62,786 bases of DNA, from NCBI GenBank assembly GCA_014239955.1, contig JAAZXW010000012.1:73617-136402 (forward strand). The letters run 5' to 3'. The position numbers and the translations under genes were made by a program. Shown one piece after another: positions 53,683 through 61,550 of this stretch (position 1 is its first letter; the number at the start of each line of letters is the position of its first letter). Under the pieces are notes generated by a model, which saw only the letters and a program-made list of their open reading frames with translations, had not been told where the DNA came from and made no database searches. The stretch comes from Methanobacteriota archaeon (GTDB lineage: Archaea; Thermoplasmatota; Poseidoniia; Poseidoniales; Thalassarchaeaceae).

Positions 53683-55236
53683 ATGTCACTGGAATGGATG
53701 TCCGATGCCCCCAGGCCTTTCTCAAAGGTCCTTGTCGCAAACCGGGGCGAGATAGCAGTCAGGGTCCTCCAGGCATCCAAGGAGGCAGGGCTCTCGTGCG
53801 TGGCAGTCTTCTCGGAGTCTGACTCCTCCTCCCTTCACGTCGAGCTGGCCGACGAGTCGGTCCTCCTAGAGGGTGGATCACTCGATATGACCTACCTCAA
53901 CGGCAATGCGATAATCGAGGCAGCCAGGTCAACTGGCGCCGATGCCATCCACCCCGGATACGGCTTCCTGTCGGAGAGGGCCGACTTCGCCCGGGCCGTC
54001 GAGTCCGCAGGGATTCGCTGGATAGGGCCATCCGCCCATGCGATAGAGACGATGGGGGACAAGATCTCCGCCCGCTCACTGATGATCGAGTCCGGGGTCC
54101 CCGTGATACCAGGGGGCCAGATCCCAGTAGAGGAGGGGGCGGACCACCTAGGAGTTCTCGCCAGCGCCGCCGCGAAGGTGGGGTACCCTCTGCTGATCAA
54201 GGCGAGCGCGGGAGGCGGTGGCAAGGGAATGAGATCAGTCTCAGTGCCGAAGAACCTCAGGGGAGAGTTCGAGGCCGCAGCCAGGGAGGCTTCGGCGGCG
54301 TTCGGGGACGGCACGGTGTACATCGAGAGGCTACTGAACAGGGCCAGGCACGTAGAGATCCAAGTCCTGTGCGACTCGCACGGGGGGGCCGTTCACCTCA
54401 ATGAGAGGGACTGCTCTCTGCAGCGCAGGTATCAGAAGGTGATCGAGGAGGCCCCATCCCCAGCAGTCACACCCGGGATCAGGGAAGCGATGGGCATCGC
54501 AGCCGTCACCGCGGCCCGGTCGGTCGGCTACGTGGGGGCTGGGACCGTGGAGTTCCTCCTCGCCAGCAACGGCGAGTTCTACTTCCTCGAGATGAACACA
54601 AGGATACAGGTCGAGCACCCGGTCACCGAGATGACCACTGGGATCGACCTCGTCCAGAAGCAATTCGAGGTCGCAGCCGGCCTGCCCCTGGGAATCTCAC
54701 AGCAGGAAGTCTCACAGAACGGCCACTCTATCGAGGCCAGGGTGTACGCAGAGGACCCGAGCAGGGGCTTCCTCCCCTCGATAGGTGAGCTCGTCGTCTG
54801 GAGGCCACCATCGGGCCCAGGCATCAGGGTCGACTCCGGTGTGCGCGAGGGGGACTCGGTCACCATCGAATTCGACCCCATGCTGGCCAAGCTGATCGTC
54901 CATGCCCCCGACAGGCAGTCCGCGATCAGGAGGCTGGACAACGCACTCTCCTCATTCGTTGTCCTGGGCGTCAGGACGAACATCGACTTCCTGCGAAACG
55001 CACTAACCCATGACTCATTCCAGAGCGGGAGCATCGACACCGACTTCCTGGACTCAACCGACCCAAGCGAGCTCCGCGGCCCTGATCCCGACCGTCCAAC
55101 GCTGGTGGCAGTGGCCGCCTCCGCCCAGAGGCTGGGGATGGGCAGCAGGCAGCATATCGCAGGCACGGAGTCCGTCGACGACCACACGGGACACCAGGGG
55201 GACCCATTCAGGACCCTCGGGAGGACGTTCCCCTGA
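53683..55236 (+). CDS. Biotin carboxylase subunit of acyl-CoA carboxylase
   Basis: ATP-dependent carboxylation of biotin. The 517-residue protein has the ATP-grasp order: LVANRGEIAVRVLQAS, GADAIHPGYGFLSERADFA, WIGPSAHAIETMGDKI, LIKASAGGGGKGMRSV (glycine-rich loop), HVEIQVLCDSHGGAVHLNERDCSLQRRYQKVIEEAPS in pieces, and FLEMNTRIQVEHPVTEM with the catalytic residues. The protein ends after the BC C-terminal domain, so it lacks the biotinyl domain; that is encoded separately by the next gene. It is the second half of what is often one methylcrotonyl-CoA carboxylase alpha chain. Confidence 0.94.
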   Translation: MSLEWMSDAPRPFSKVLVANRGEIAVRVLQASKEAGLSCVAVFSESDSSSLHVELADESVLLEGGSLDMTYLNGNAIIEAARSTGADAIHPGYGFLSERADFARAVESAGIRWIGPSAHAIETMGDKISARSLMIESGVPVIPGGQIPVEEGADHLGVLASAAAKVGYPLLIKASAGGGGKGMRSVSVPKNLRGEFEAAAREASAAFGDGTVYIERLLNRARHVEIQVLCDSHGGAVHLNERDCSLQRRYQKVIEEAPSPAVTPGIREAMGIAAVTAARSVGYVGAGTVEFLLASNGEFYFLEMNTRIQVEHPVTEMTTGIDLVQKQFEVAAGLPLGISQQEVSQNGHSIEARVYAEDPSRGFLPSIGELVVWRPPSGPGIRVDSGVREGDSVTIEFDPMLAKLIVHAPDRQSAIRRLDNALSSFVVLGVRTNIDFLRNALTHDSFQSGSIDTDFLDSTDPSELRGPDPDRPTLVAVAASAQRLGMGSRQHIAGTESVDDHTGHQGDPFRTLGRTFP

Positions 55237-55245
55237 GGTGATGCC

Positions 55246-55743
55246 ATGGAGTGGAGCGTTCCCGACGAGCCAGAGAGGTACAAGGCCTCATTGCAGGAGG
55301 CCGAAGGCACTGTTTCAGTCACCTCGCTAACGAGGGACGGGGTCGAGGTGCACATGCCCGAGACGTCAGTGGAGGCAGAGGGCAGACCAGGCAGGGCGAT
55401 GGTCAAGGTCGGGCACGCGACCAAGCTGGCCCACATAGCCAGGTCCGGTGACACGTGGTGGGTCCACATAGATGGCAGGGCCCACGAGGTCGCCTTCCAC
55501 GATCAGGGTAGCAGGGCCTCCACCAGCGAGGGCAGCCTGAAGGCGCCCATGCCCGGTACCGTTCTCCAGGTCATGGCCAAGGAGGGCCAGAGGGTCCGTG
55601 AGGGTCAGCACTTGATGACCCTGGAGGCGATGAAGATGGAGCACAAGATCCTCGCTCCGAAGCCAGGGGAGATAACGAAGGTCCACTTCTCGGAGGGGGA
55701 TCGCGTCGACATGGGATCTTCACTGGTGGAGATAGGTGACTAA
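55246..55743 (+). CDS. Biotinyl (BCCP) protein of acyl-CoA carboxylase
   Basis: A 165-residue biotin carrier. The biotinyl domain is at the C-terminus with the motif EAMKM, Lys130 being the biotin attachment site, flanked by MPGTVLQVMAKEGQRVREGQHL and KPGEITKVHFSEGDRV. About 90 N-terminal residues form a linker/BT-like region (YKASLQEAEGTVSV). A perfect GAGGTGAT ribosome site overlaps the stop of the BC gene. Together with the preceding gene it forms a split version of the MCC alpha chain. Confidence 0.95.
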   Translation: MEWSVPDEPERYKASLQEAEGTVSVTSLTRDGVEVHMPETSVEAEGRPGRAMVKVGHATKLAHIARSGDTWWVHIDGRAHEVAFHDQGSRASTSEGSLKAPMPGTVLQVMAKEGQRVREGQHLMTLEAMKMEHKILAPKPGEITKVHFSEGDRVDMGSSLVEIGD

Positions 55744-55748
55744 ATGCA

Positions 55749-55763
55749 ACCGATAAACTCGGT
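55749..55763. terminator. Small hairpin after the carboxylase operon
   Basis: ACCGA-TAAAC-TCGGT is a perfect 5-bp stem with a 5-nt loop located 6 bases after the BCCP stop codon. It could mark the 3' end of the operon. No T-tract follows. Functional status is uncertain. Confidence 0.35.
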
Positions 55764-55842
55764 ATCCGACATGAGTCCTTGCCTCAGAAGATCTTGGCTG
55801 CGGTGAGGAATACCCTCGGGCCTGGGAAGCATTTGCTCTTGC

Positions 55843-56388
55843 CTATGAATCGATATTATCACTCTTCTGAGAATCTGCGGCCCTCTGAGAACCCCCTGAC
55901 TCGTTCCTGAGTCTTCGGAGATACATTCGGTGGACTTCCTTTCCGTTTGAGATTAACTGAATCCTGGTGCGTTTGTTACACTTTGAGATCTCGACATTGA
56001 TGGCAGACTTCAGTAGCTCATCTTTCCAATCTGACATTTCAGAGTCATTGAGTACAAAGTCGTAGCACCTACACGTGGTGCCAGGGATAGAGGGCATTGC
56101 TTCCTCATTCCAATCATCCCTGATTTTATCTTTGATTGTGCTCCGAATCGAATTAGTAATTATTTGGTAATAGGGTTTGTAGCAATTTGAGCAATCATCA
56201 GTTTTCTCCCTGTCCAAGGACTTCTTGTGTGTTCTTCTAAATCCGCTTCCCCTGCTGCCCATATACCTGCCCGAACCGGATGAGTGAATCAACCCCTCTA
56301 TGGGGAGGCCGTCATTTATGGTATCCAAGATGGTGCAAGCATTATGGCAGGGGGTAGGAATTATGCAATGGATAACTATTGGTGCCAC
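55843..56388 (-). CDS. Cys-rich hypothetical protein
   Basis: Family not recognised. The frame encodes up to 181 residues; ATG 56262 (MGSRGSGFRRTHKK) would give about 139 with a basic N-terminus. Cysteine pairs suggest metal binding: CSNCYKPYY (about 108) and CRCYDF; an upstream part has HCIIPTPCHNAC but may be non-coding. The rest has charged helices, KDELLKSAINVEISKCNKRTR and GKEVHRMYLRRLRN. It lies alone at the start of a compositionally different region and is antisense to nothing. The gene is plausible because of the even coding look, but no homologue is recalled; confidence is modest. Confidence 0.4.
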   Translation of the reverse strand: MAPIVIHCIIPTPCHNACTILDTINDGLPIEGLIHSSGSGRYMGSRGSGFRRTHKKSLDREKTDDCSNCYKPYYQIITNSIRSTIKDKIRDDWNEEAMPSIPGTTCRCYDFVLNDSEMSDWKDELLKSAINVEISKCNKRTRIQLISNGKEVHRMYLRRLRNESGGSQRAADSQKSDNIDS

Positions 56389-56477
56389 GGTGGGATTTTA
56401 GCAGATGCATGAGTCGAATGGTCGTACTGGCTATTGCGTAATACTGCATTTCGTCATATTTAATGGGGGGTTTTTCG

Positions 56478-57764
56478 ATGTCAAATTTCGAATCTTTGGG
56501 GTTATCCAATAAATTACTTCGTGCAATTAATCTTGAAGGATACACTCACCCAACACCTGTACAAGCTATGGGCATCCCTCTGTTGCTAGACGGTAAGGAT
56601 TTGCTCGGAGTGGCACAAACGGGAACAGGAAAAACCGCTGCATTCGCCTTGCCAATATTGCAAAAATTATTGCAAAGGGATCCTCACAAGAAACGCCATA
56701 TTAGTGCGCTTATACTTTCTCCAACAAGAGAATTAGCAGCACAAATCGATCAAAGATTCTCCGTTTACGGCCAATTTATTGAGATTCGGCACAAGGTCAT
56801 TTTCGGAGGCGTCAGTCAGAAGCCACAGGTTCAATCATTGAGGAGGGGTATCGATGTTTTGGTTGCTACACCTGGAAGGCTTCTTGACCTATTGCAACAA
56901 GGACACGTAGACCTCAATCACATCGAATTTTTCGTATTAGATGAAGCAGATAGAATGCTCGATATGGGATTCATCAGGGATATCAAAAAAATATTGGCGA
57001 TCCTACCTAAGAGAAGACAAAATCTCCTTTTTAGCGCGACAATGCCTTCTTCGATAGCCGACTTGGCTAAATCCTTCCTCAATAATGCCGAAATGATAGA
57101 TTTAAGCCCCAAGGAAATAACTGTTGATAAAATAGAACAATCAGTTTTATTTGTTCGGAAGGAAGACAAACGTAAACTAATTGTTGACGTTGTTAAAGAA
57201 AATAAGGTAAAGAAAGGCATAATCTTCACACGTACAAAACATGGTGCCAACAGACTAGTAAAACAACTCGATAAGGCAGGAATCAATGCTTTGGCAATCC
57301 ATGGCAATAAGAGCCAAGGTGCCCGAACAAAGGCACTTGAACGATTCAAACAGGGACGAGTCCCGCTACTAGTTGCTACAGATATCGCTAGCCGAGGAAT
57401 CGATGTAGACGGGGTTACACATGTCTTCAACTATGACTTGCCCAATGAACCTGAAAGTTATGTTCACAGAATCGGGAGGACTGCACGTGCTGGGAAGAGC
57501 GGAGTGGCGTTTGCATTTTGTGATGATAGTGAAAGTGGATATTTGGTCGGCATTCAAAGACTCATTGGAAAAACAATTCCCGTTATTGGCGATCATCGAT
57601 ACCATTTCGCAAAGGCGATACCAAAACCTAATCAAAAACCAGGTAAAATAAAGGTAAATAAACAAACGAATCATACCTTTAAGGCAAATAAGAATCAAAC
57701 TGATAAGAAAAATAGATCTAGACGAAGGAATAGAAATTATAGCAACAATAAACGCCGTAAGTAG
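56478..57764 (+). CDS. DEAD-box RNA helicase, RhlE-like
   Basis: ATP-dependent RNA remodelling enzyme, 428 residues. Motif Q region YTHPTPVQAMGIP, motif I AQTGTGKTAAF, Ia PTRELAAQI, Ib TPGRLLDLL, II LDEADRMLDMGF, III FSATMP, IV-V IIFTRTKHGANRL and ATDIASRGIDV, VI HRIGRTARAGKSG. The C-terminus is a Lys/Asn/Arg-rich tail of about 60 residues, as in RhlE. ATG 56478 gives the usual MSNFESLGL start; ATG 56463 adds five residues. Codon use is visibly AT-rich (many AAA, ATT, TTA) against GC-richer neighbours, and the sequence looks bacterial, suggesting horizontal acquisition. Confidence 0.93.
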   Translation: MSNFESLGLSNKLLRAINLEGYTHPTPVQAMGIPLLLDGKDLLGVAQTGTGKTAAFALPILQKLLQRDPHKKRHISALILSPTRELAAQIDQRFSVYGQFIEIRHKVIFGGVSQKPQVQSLRRGIDVLVATPGRLLDLLQQGHVDLNHIEFFVLDEADRMLDMGFIRDIKKILAILPKRRQNLLFSATMPSSIADLAKSFLNNAEMIDLSPKEITVDKIEQSVLFVRKEDKRKLIVDVVKENKVKKGIIFTRTKHGANRLVKQLDKAGINALAIHGNKSQGARTKALERFKQGRVPLLVATDIASRGIDVDGVTHVFNYDLPNEPESYVHRIGRTARAGKSGVAFAFCDDSESGYLVGIQRLIGKTIPVIGDHRYHFAKAIPKPNQKPGKIKVNKQTNHTFKANKNQTDKKNRSRRRNRNYSNNKRRK

Positions 57765-57806
57765 AGTAACAGAGGCGTTCAAAGCATCCTGCCGCCACGT
57801 TTGTCC

Positions 57807-58070
57807 ATGGAAGACAGATGGGGGAAATGGATAGCCAGCAAGTGCACGAGATATTTTGACTCGATAGACGATGCCATTGACTATCTGAATGAGAGAGATT
57901 ACTCTGGCAAGGTCCTTCGAACGCCTGAGGGAATAATAGCAGTGTGCTGCGCTTACCCAGATGGTTTCTACCACGATGCGGTCACTGTTGCAGATGTATG
58001 CTATGGGGGTCATGATGACACCCTCGCAGAGGAAAATGTGCCGATCTCATGCGATTGTTGTTCCACCTAG
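57807..58070 (+). CDS. Small hypothetical protein with C-terminal Cys cluster
   Basis: An 87-residue protein not recognised. It reads KWIASKCTRYFDSIDDAIDYLNERDYSGKVLR in parts, then TPEGIIAVCCAYPDGFYHDAV, VADVCYGGHDD and ends ISCDCCST. Six to seven cysteines and two conserved-looking Asp/His stretches might bind a metal. A TTG 57801 lies in frame; ATG 57807 is used. It sits between the helicase gene and another small open frame. No function assigned. Confidence 0.45.
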   Translation: MEDRWGKWIASKCTRYFDSIDDAIDYLNERDYSGKVLRTPEGIIAVCCAYPDGFYHDAVTVADVCYGGHDDTLAEENVPISCDCCST

Positions 58071-58094
58071 AAGCCCTGAGTACAACGGTTAGAT

Positions 58095-58382
58095 GTGAGC
58101 ATCAACAAGGGTTTACGGAGAATGGTCCTTGAATGGGGAATGCTCCATAAAGCAACCCCCACAATGACTTGCATGGATCTAACTACACTTGATTTCATCC
58201 GAATTTCTATTGGTGCCGTCATACTGCTGTATGTGGGCAATTGTTTGCTCAATCAGAAAGTATGGATTCGTAAGACATTTTCATGGGGAACAAAAGAGGA
58301 ATACCCGAAGATATTCCAGATGAACATCATCGGTGGGACATTGATTGGATTATTTCTGGTTTCTGGACCACTTTTGTTCTGA
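58095..58382 (+). CDS. Small hypothetical membrane protein
   Basis: Up to 95 residues from GTG 58095. Two hydrophobic helices are visible: FIRISIGAVILLYVGNCLLN and MNIIGGTLIGLFLVSGPLLF. A charged loop (KVWIRKTFSWGTKEEYPKIF) separates them. An internal ATG at 58167 would still keep both helices and could be the true start. No family recognised. It precedes the convergent M29 gene end by about 40 bp. Confidence 0.4.
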   Translation: MSINKGLRRMVLEWGMLHKATPTMTCMDLTTLDFIRISIGAVILLYVGNCLLNQKVWIRKTFSWGTKEEYPKIFQMNIIGGTLIGLFLVSGPLLF

Positions 58383-58425
58383 AATATTACCTAACCACGC
58401 TACAGCTGACCTGAGGGAGTTTACC

Positions 58426-59685
58426 TCATTCGTAAGCCCACTCGCCTTTTCGCATCACTGGTGTCTTCTTGCCTTCCTTGGTGATGCCATCAATATCAAG
58501 CTCCCCGGAACCGATCATCCAGTCGACATGAATGTTGGACGAGTTACCACCCGCCTTGACAACTGCCTCTGGGTCCTTCCCGATGTCCCCCCTGAAGCAC
58601 TTGGAATAGCACTGCCCCAGTGCTATGTGGCATGATGCATTCTCATCGTAGAGTGTGTTGTAGAATAGAAGGCCAGAGGCACTTATGGGTGATGAATGAG
58701 GAACAAGAGCGACTTCCCCTAGCCTTCTCGCTCCTTCATCGATGTCAAGGAGTTGCAAGAATACTTCCTCGCCCTCATCCGCTTTGGCCTCGACAATCTT
58801 GCCCCCTTCAAACCGAACTTCGATTCCGTTGATCAGCGTCCCTTGGTGCACAAGGGGCTTGGTAGCTCTGACTATGCCATCTACTCGCTGCCCATGGGGC
58901 GTCGTGAAGACCTCTTCAGTGGGGATATTCGGAGTACATGTGATTCCGTTCGTAGCCGTACTTGCTCCTCCTTTCCACTCGTGTCCATCTGCTAGACCTA
59001 TTGTCAGGTCGGTTCCGGGTGCCGTGTAATGAAGCGAATGGAAGTCTTGTCCATTCAACCATCTCTGTCGTTTTGTGAGCGTTTTCTGATGCGATTCCCA
59101 TGCAGCCATGGGGTCATCATTGTCAACTCTCGAGATCGAGAATATGGCTTCAGCTAGTGCAGCAACCGCCTCCTCGTCATTCATGTCCGGAAAGATCTGC
59201 TTGGCCCATGCGAGTCCCGGATACGACACTATGTTCCAATTCGTTGTGAAGTTAGTAATTCGCTCCATGGCCGGCTTGGCCGCAATAGACATCGATTTAC
59301 CGGCTCTCGCAACTCGAGCAGGATCTTGGCCAGACAGGAGGAGAGGGTTGGCTGCCGAGATCGCTAGTCTTGCCGTATTGTTGTCGAAAGCCTCCCCCAT
59401 CGCCTCGTAAATCCAATTTGGTGCCCTGTCCAAGCTTTCGTCGGAAGCATGTCGGAAGCGAGTGAGTGCGAGTTCGTCGTCGGACAACATGGTTGTTACG
59501 ACTTCGGCCCCATTCCTATACGCTTCAGCTGCAAGTCTCCTGACAAGGGGGAGGGACTCCACAGGTGCTGTGATTATTAGGTCCTGACCGGGTTGGAGGT
59601 TTAGGCCCACACGAATGGAAACCTCCGCTAGACGGTCCAGCATCTTTGCATCGAATGGTAGACCCTCATCCCTAGGAACAGCCAT
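58426..59685 (-). CDS. M29-family metallo-aminopeptidase (AmpS-like)
   Basis: Cleaves N-terminal residues from peptides using a di-metal site. The 419-residue protein from ATG 59685 has an N-terminal domain, DRLAEVSIRVGLNLQPGQDLIITAPVE in parts, and the metal-site signatures of M29: NIPTEEVFTTPHGQRVDG with Glu residues, RFEGGKIVEAKADEGEE, LGEVALVPHSSPIS, LFYNTLYDENASCHIALGQCY and NIHVDWMIGS with ligand His and Asp. The frame extends to 59781 but that region contains the likely promoter and overlaps the upstream GtrA gene, so 59685 is chosen. Confidence 0.93.
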   Translation of the reverse strand: MAVPRDEGLPFDAKMLDRLAEVSIRVGLNLQPGQDLIITAPVESLPLVRRLAAEAYRNGAEVVTTMLSDDELALTRFRHASDESLDRAPNWIYEAMGEAFDNNTARLAISAANPLLLSGQDPARVARAGKSMSIAAKPAMERITNFTTNWNIVSYPGLAWAKQIFPDMNDEEAVAALAEAIFSISRVDNDDPMAAWESHQKTLTKRQRWLNGQDFHSLHYTAPGTDLTIGLADGHEWKGGASTATNGITCTPNIPTEEVFTTPHGQRVDGIVRATKPLVHQGTLINGIEVRFEGGKIVEAKADEGEEVFLQLLDIDEGARRLGEVALVPHSSPISASGLLFYNTLYDENASCHIALGQCYSKCFRGDIGKDPEAVVKAGGNSSNIHVDWMIGSGELDIDGITKEGKKTPVMRKGEWAYE

Positions 59686-59707
59686 AGAAATCTGACCCGA
59701 AAGGCGC

Positions 59708-59715
59708 GTATTAAC
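59708..59715 (-). promoter_or_regulatory. Putative TATA element of the M29 gene
   Basis: On the minus strand GTTAATAC is centred about 26 nt before ATG 59685, with a purine-rich AGGAGGG upstream like a TFB element. Spacing fits a leaderless mRNA starting at the ATG, which supports that start. Confidence 0.5.
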
Positions 59716-59731
59716 CCCTCCTAAGAACGCT

Positions 59732-60196
59732 TCACAGTACCGACAGAGGTATTTTTTCGTCATACTCCGGAGGGAAAGCAATCCATCTAATCAATAGAAA
59801 GTTGATGTATCCAAAAATACAGGTATTTACGAACCATGCAAATGTGTGATGTAAGAGAAATACCTCAACCATCAAATAATGAAACATGGTTGTGACCACT
59901 AGTTGGCCTGAATATGTCCAAAAAGCGCGATTCAGACTTCTGAAATAGGGAAATGTAGTGTTGAATGTGAACCTGTAATGCATAAAGTGGGCTTCTACAT
60001 TGCCTATTGCACTTGAAACCGCCCAAGCGGCTACTGCTGTGTGGGATGGCCAAAGATCGACCCAATAAAGGACCTCATAAAGCACCAAAGCGAAGGTAGA
60101 ATTGAAAATCCCAACAATGTTGAATTTTAGAAATTCATGGAGCATGACTCTGTAGGTCCAACCCACATCCTCAATTCTCTCGCGCATCCGCCACAT
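59732..60196 (-). CDS. GtrA-family membrane protein (second copy)
   Basis: A 154-residue four-helix protein. Helix 1 FLKFNIVGIFNSTFALVLYEVLY, helix 2 AAWAVSSAIGNVEAHFMHYRFTF with the GtrA-type NxxxxxxxRFTF motif, helices 3 and 4 YSGQLVVTTMFHYLMVEVFLL and FVNTCIFGYINFLLIRWIAF. It is as diverged from the 14815-15288 GtrA protein as family members usually are. A CTTTATG TATA-like element is about 33 nt upstream. Stop lies 46 bp before the M29 start. Confidence 0.87.
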   Translation of the reverse strand: MWRMRERIEDVGWTYRVMLHEFLKFNIVGIFNSTFALVLYEVLYWVDLWPSHTAVAAWAVSSAIGNVEAHFMHYRFTFNTTFPYFRSLNRAFWTYSGQLVVTTMFHYLMVEVFLLHHTFAWFVNTCIFGYINFLLIRWIAFPPEYDEKIPLSVL

Positions 60197-60316
60197 TGCC
60201 GTCTTAACGGCCTCATTGACGCCTGCATAAAGTAGTGCATCACTATGGATTGCTGGGATGAACCCTCTGAGGCCAAGGAATCACAGTGGCCGATTGACTG
60301 CTATACCGCTCATACG

Positions 60317-61333
60317 CTAGTGATTGTGCTCATCCCCACCTTCGCCGGATGCCTCTTCCCAGCACGAATCTTCGGGGTCACTGGATGCTCCCTCCTCCTT
60401 CAGACACGGATGATGGTTGGTGAACACATCGACCTCGGTGAGCCAGGGTTCAATAATCCAAGCATGAGTCATCCAATAGTTGCCGAGATGGATGTTAGTC
60501 CCATCTGATGAGTGACATTGCTCGTCGCTGATGCCCTCTCCGATCACAAGGAAGCTGGAGTTAGTGAAACAAAGCGTTTCGTGTACATGCCACCAGTCGT
60601 TATCGCCAGGAAAACCCTCTGGGGGATTTTCAGAATCAGTATGTACGTACCATGCGAATCCTACCAACTGCGCATCTTGGTCACTGCTGGCGTACATGAG
60701 GAACTCCGGCCTCTCGAAATCGAACTCCCCATCCATCCTAGTTCCAACAAACTCAGGATCTAGGGGGTCGAAGCCATCATTTTCCATCGAGAAGTCCCCG
60801 AGTCGGACGTGATGCGTGCCCATGCCCGTGGCGTAGTCTACAGCCATGTGGAATCCATCTGCTTCAGCATCTGAGGCCGTAGGCCACTGCATTGCCCACG
60901 CGATAGCGGCGTCGAACTGCTCTGTGAGGTCAATACAGTCCTGCCACGTCAGCACCCCCTTCGTCATCCCTTCATAGGCAGGGGCTAAGTGATCACCATG
61001 ACCCTGGTCATCACCGTGACCGGATCCCGTCGAGTGACACCACCACGGACGCATCGACATGTCGACCTCGGAATCTGCACAGCCGTCACTGGCCGCAATC
61101 TCGTCGGCTGGTGTGAAGGGGCATGGGTCGTCTGTATCGACGAAACCATCCCCATCGCTGTCCCGCTGGCCGGATGAGCAACCGTTCTCATCCACATCCA
61201 TGCCAATCGGAGTCTGTGAACAAAGATCGTCAACGTCCGAGACGCCATCATCATCTCCGTCGGGGGCTCCCACGCAACCAGAGATCGAGCCTCCGAGAAG
61301 TAGCAATGCCATCAGTGCGGTTCTAAGATTCAC
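60317..61333 (-). CDS. Lipoprotein with TSP3-type calcium repeats and His-rich ectodomain
   Basis: A 338-residue secreted lipoprotein of unknown function. From GTG 61333 the sequence VNLRTALMALLLLGGSISGCVG is a signal peptide with a lipobox (SISGC). Next come TSP3-like acidic repeats (DGDDDGVSDVDDLC, DSDGDGFVDTDDPCP) with cysteines. The remaining 240 residues are His- and Asp-rich (HSTGSGHGDDQGHGDH, DWWHVHETLCF) and show DDxHHVRLG and HAWIIEPWL segments; a metal-related fold is possible but not recognised. The frame continues upstream to 61375, but the TATA box at 61355-61363 excludes that start. Confidence 0.75.
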   Translation of the reverse strand: MNLRTALMALLLLGGSISGCVGAPDGDDDGVSDVDDLCSQTPIGMDVDENGCSSGQRDSDGDGFVDTDDPCPFTPADEIAASDGCADSEVDMSMRPWWCHSTGSGHGDDQGHGDHLAPAYEGMTKGVLTWQDCIDLTEQFDAAIAWAMQWPTASDAEADGFHMAVDYATGMGTHHVRLGDFSMENDGFDPLDPEFVGTRMDGEFDFERPEFLMYASSDQDAQLVGFAWYVHTDSENPPEGFPGDNDWWHVHETLCFTNSSFLVIGEGISDEQCHSSDGTNIHLGNYWMTHAWIIEPWLTEVDVFTNHHPCLKEEGASSDPEDSCWEEASGEGGDEHNH

Positions 61334-61354
61334 ACTTCGAAGATTGTGTGCGAG

Positions 61355-61363
61355 ATAATAAAT
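61355..61363 (-). promoter_or_regulatory. Putative TATA element of the lipoprotein gene
   Basis: On the minus strand ATTTATTAT is centred 26 nt upstream of GTG 61333. This is the standard spacing for leaderless archaeal transcription and decides the start. Confidence 0.6.
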
Positions 61364-61492
61364 CAATTCATTCAATCCATCAAACCATGTCGTTAGAGGG
61401 GGCAGGGGTAGGGATTATGATGCCTGCGAGTAGCACGGTATTTCCAACCCGAGATCGCTCATTCAAGAACGTGTACAAATCCCTTTCTAATT

Positions 61493-61520
61493 GATATTAT
61501 TATGATATCATTCCGATATC
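61493..61520 (+). promoter_or_regulatory. Three GATAT boxes at 11-bp spacing (possible operator)
   Basis: GATAT occurs at 61493, 61504 and 61515, exactly one helical turn apart, and the last box ends at the TATA element. Phased short direct repeats next to a promoter are typical of a ribbon-helix-helix operator; an RHH protein is encoded in the same operon. Confidence 0.45.
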
Positions 61521-61530
61521 TTTTTAATAT
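61521..61530 (+). promoter_or_regulatory. TATA element of the SPFH/RHH operon
   Basis: TTTTTAATAT is centred about 25 nt before ATG 61551. It predicts transcription starting at or next to the ATG (leaderless). Confidence 0.6.
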
Positions 61531-61550
61531 ATCCTCTAACTACTCGTATC

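Noticed and set aside
60245-60763. Two plus-strand open frames opposite the lipoprotein gene
   Set aside because: They are antisense to a clear signal-peptide lipoprotein with TSP3 repeats and show no own family features.
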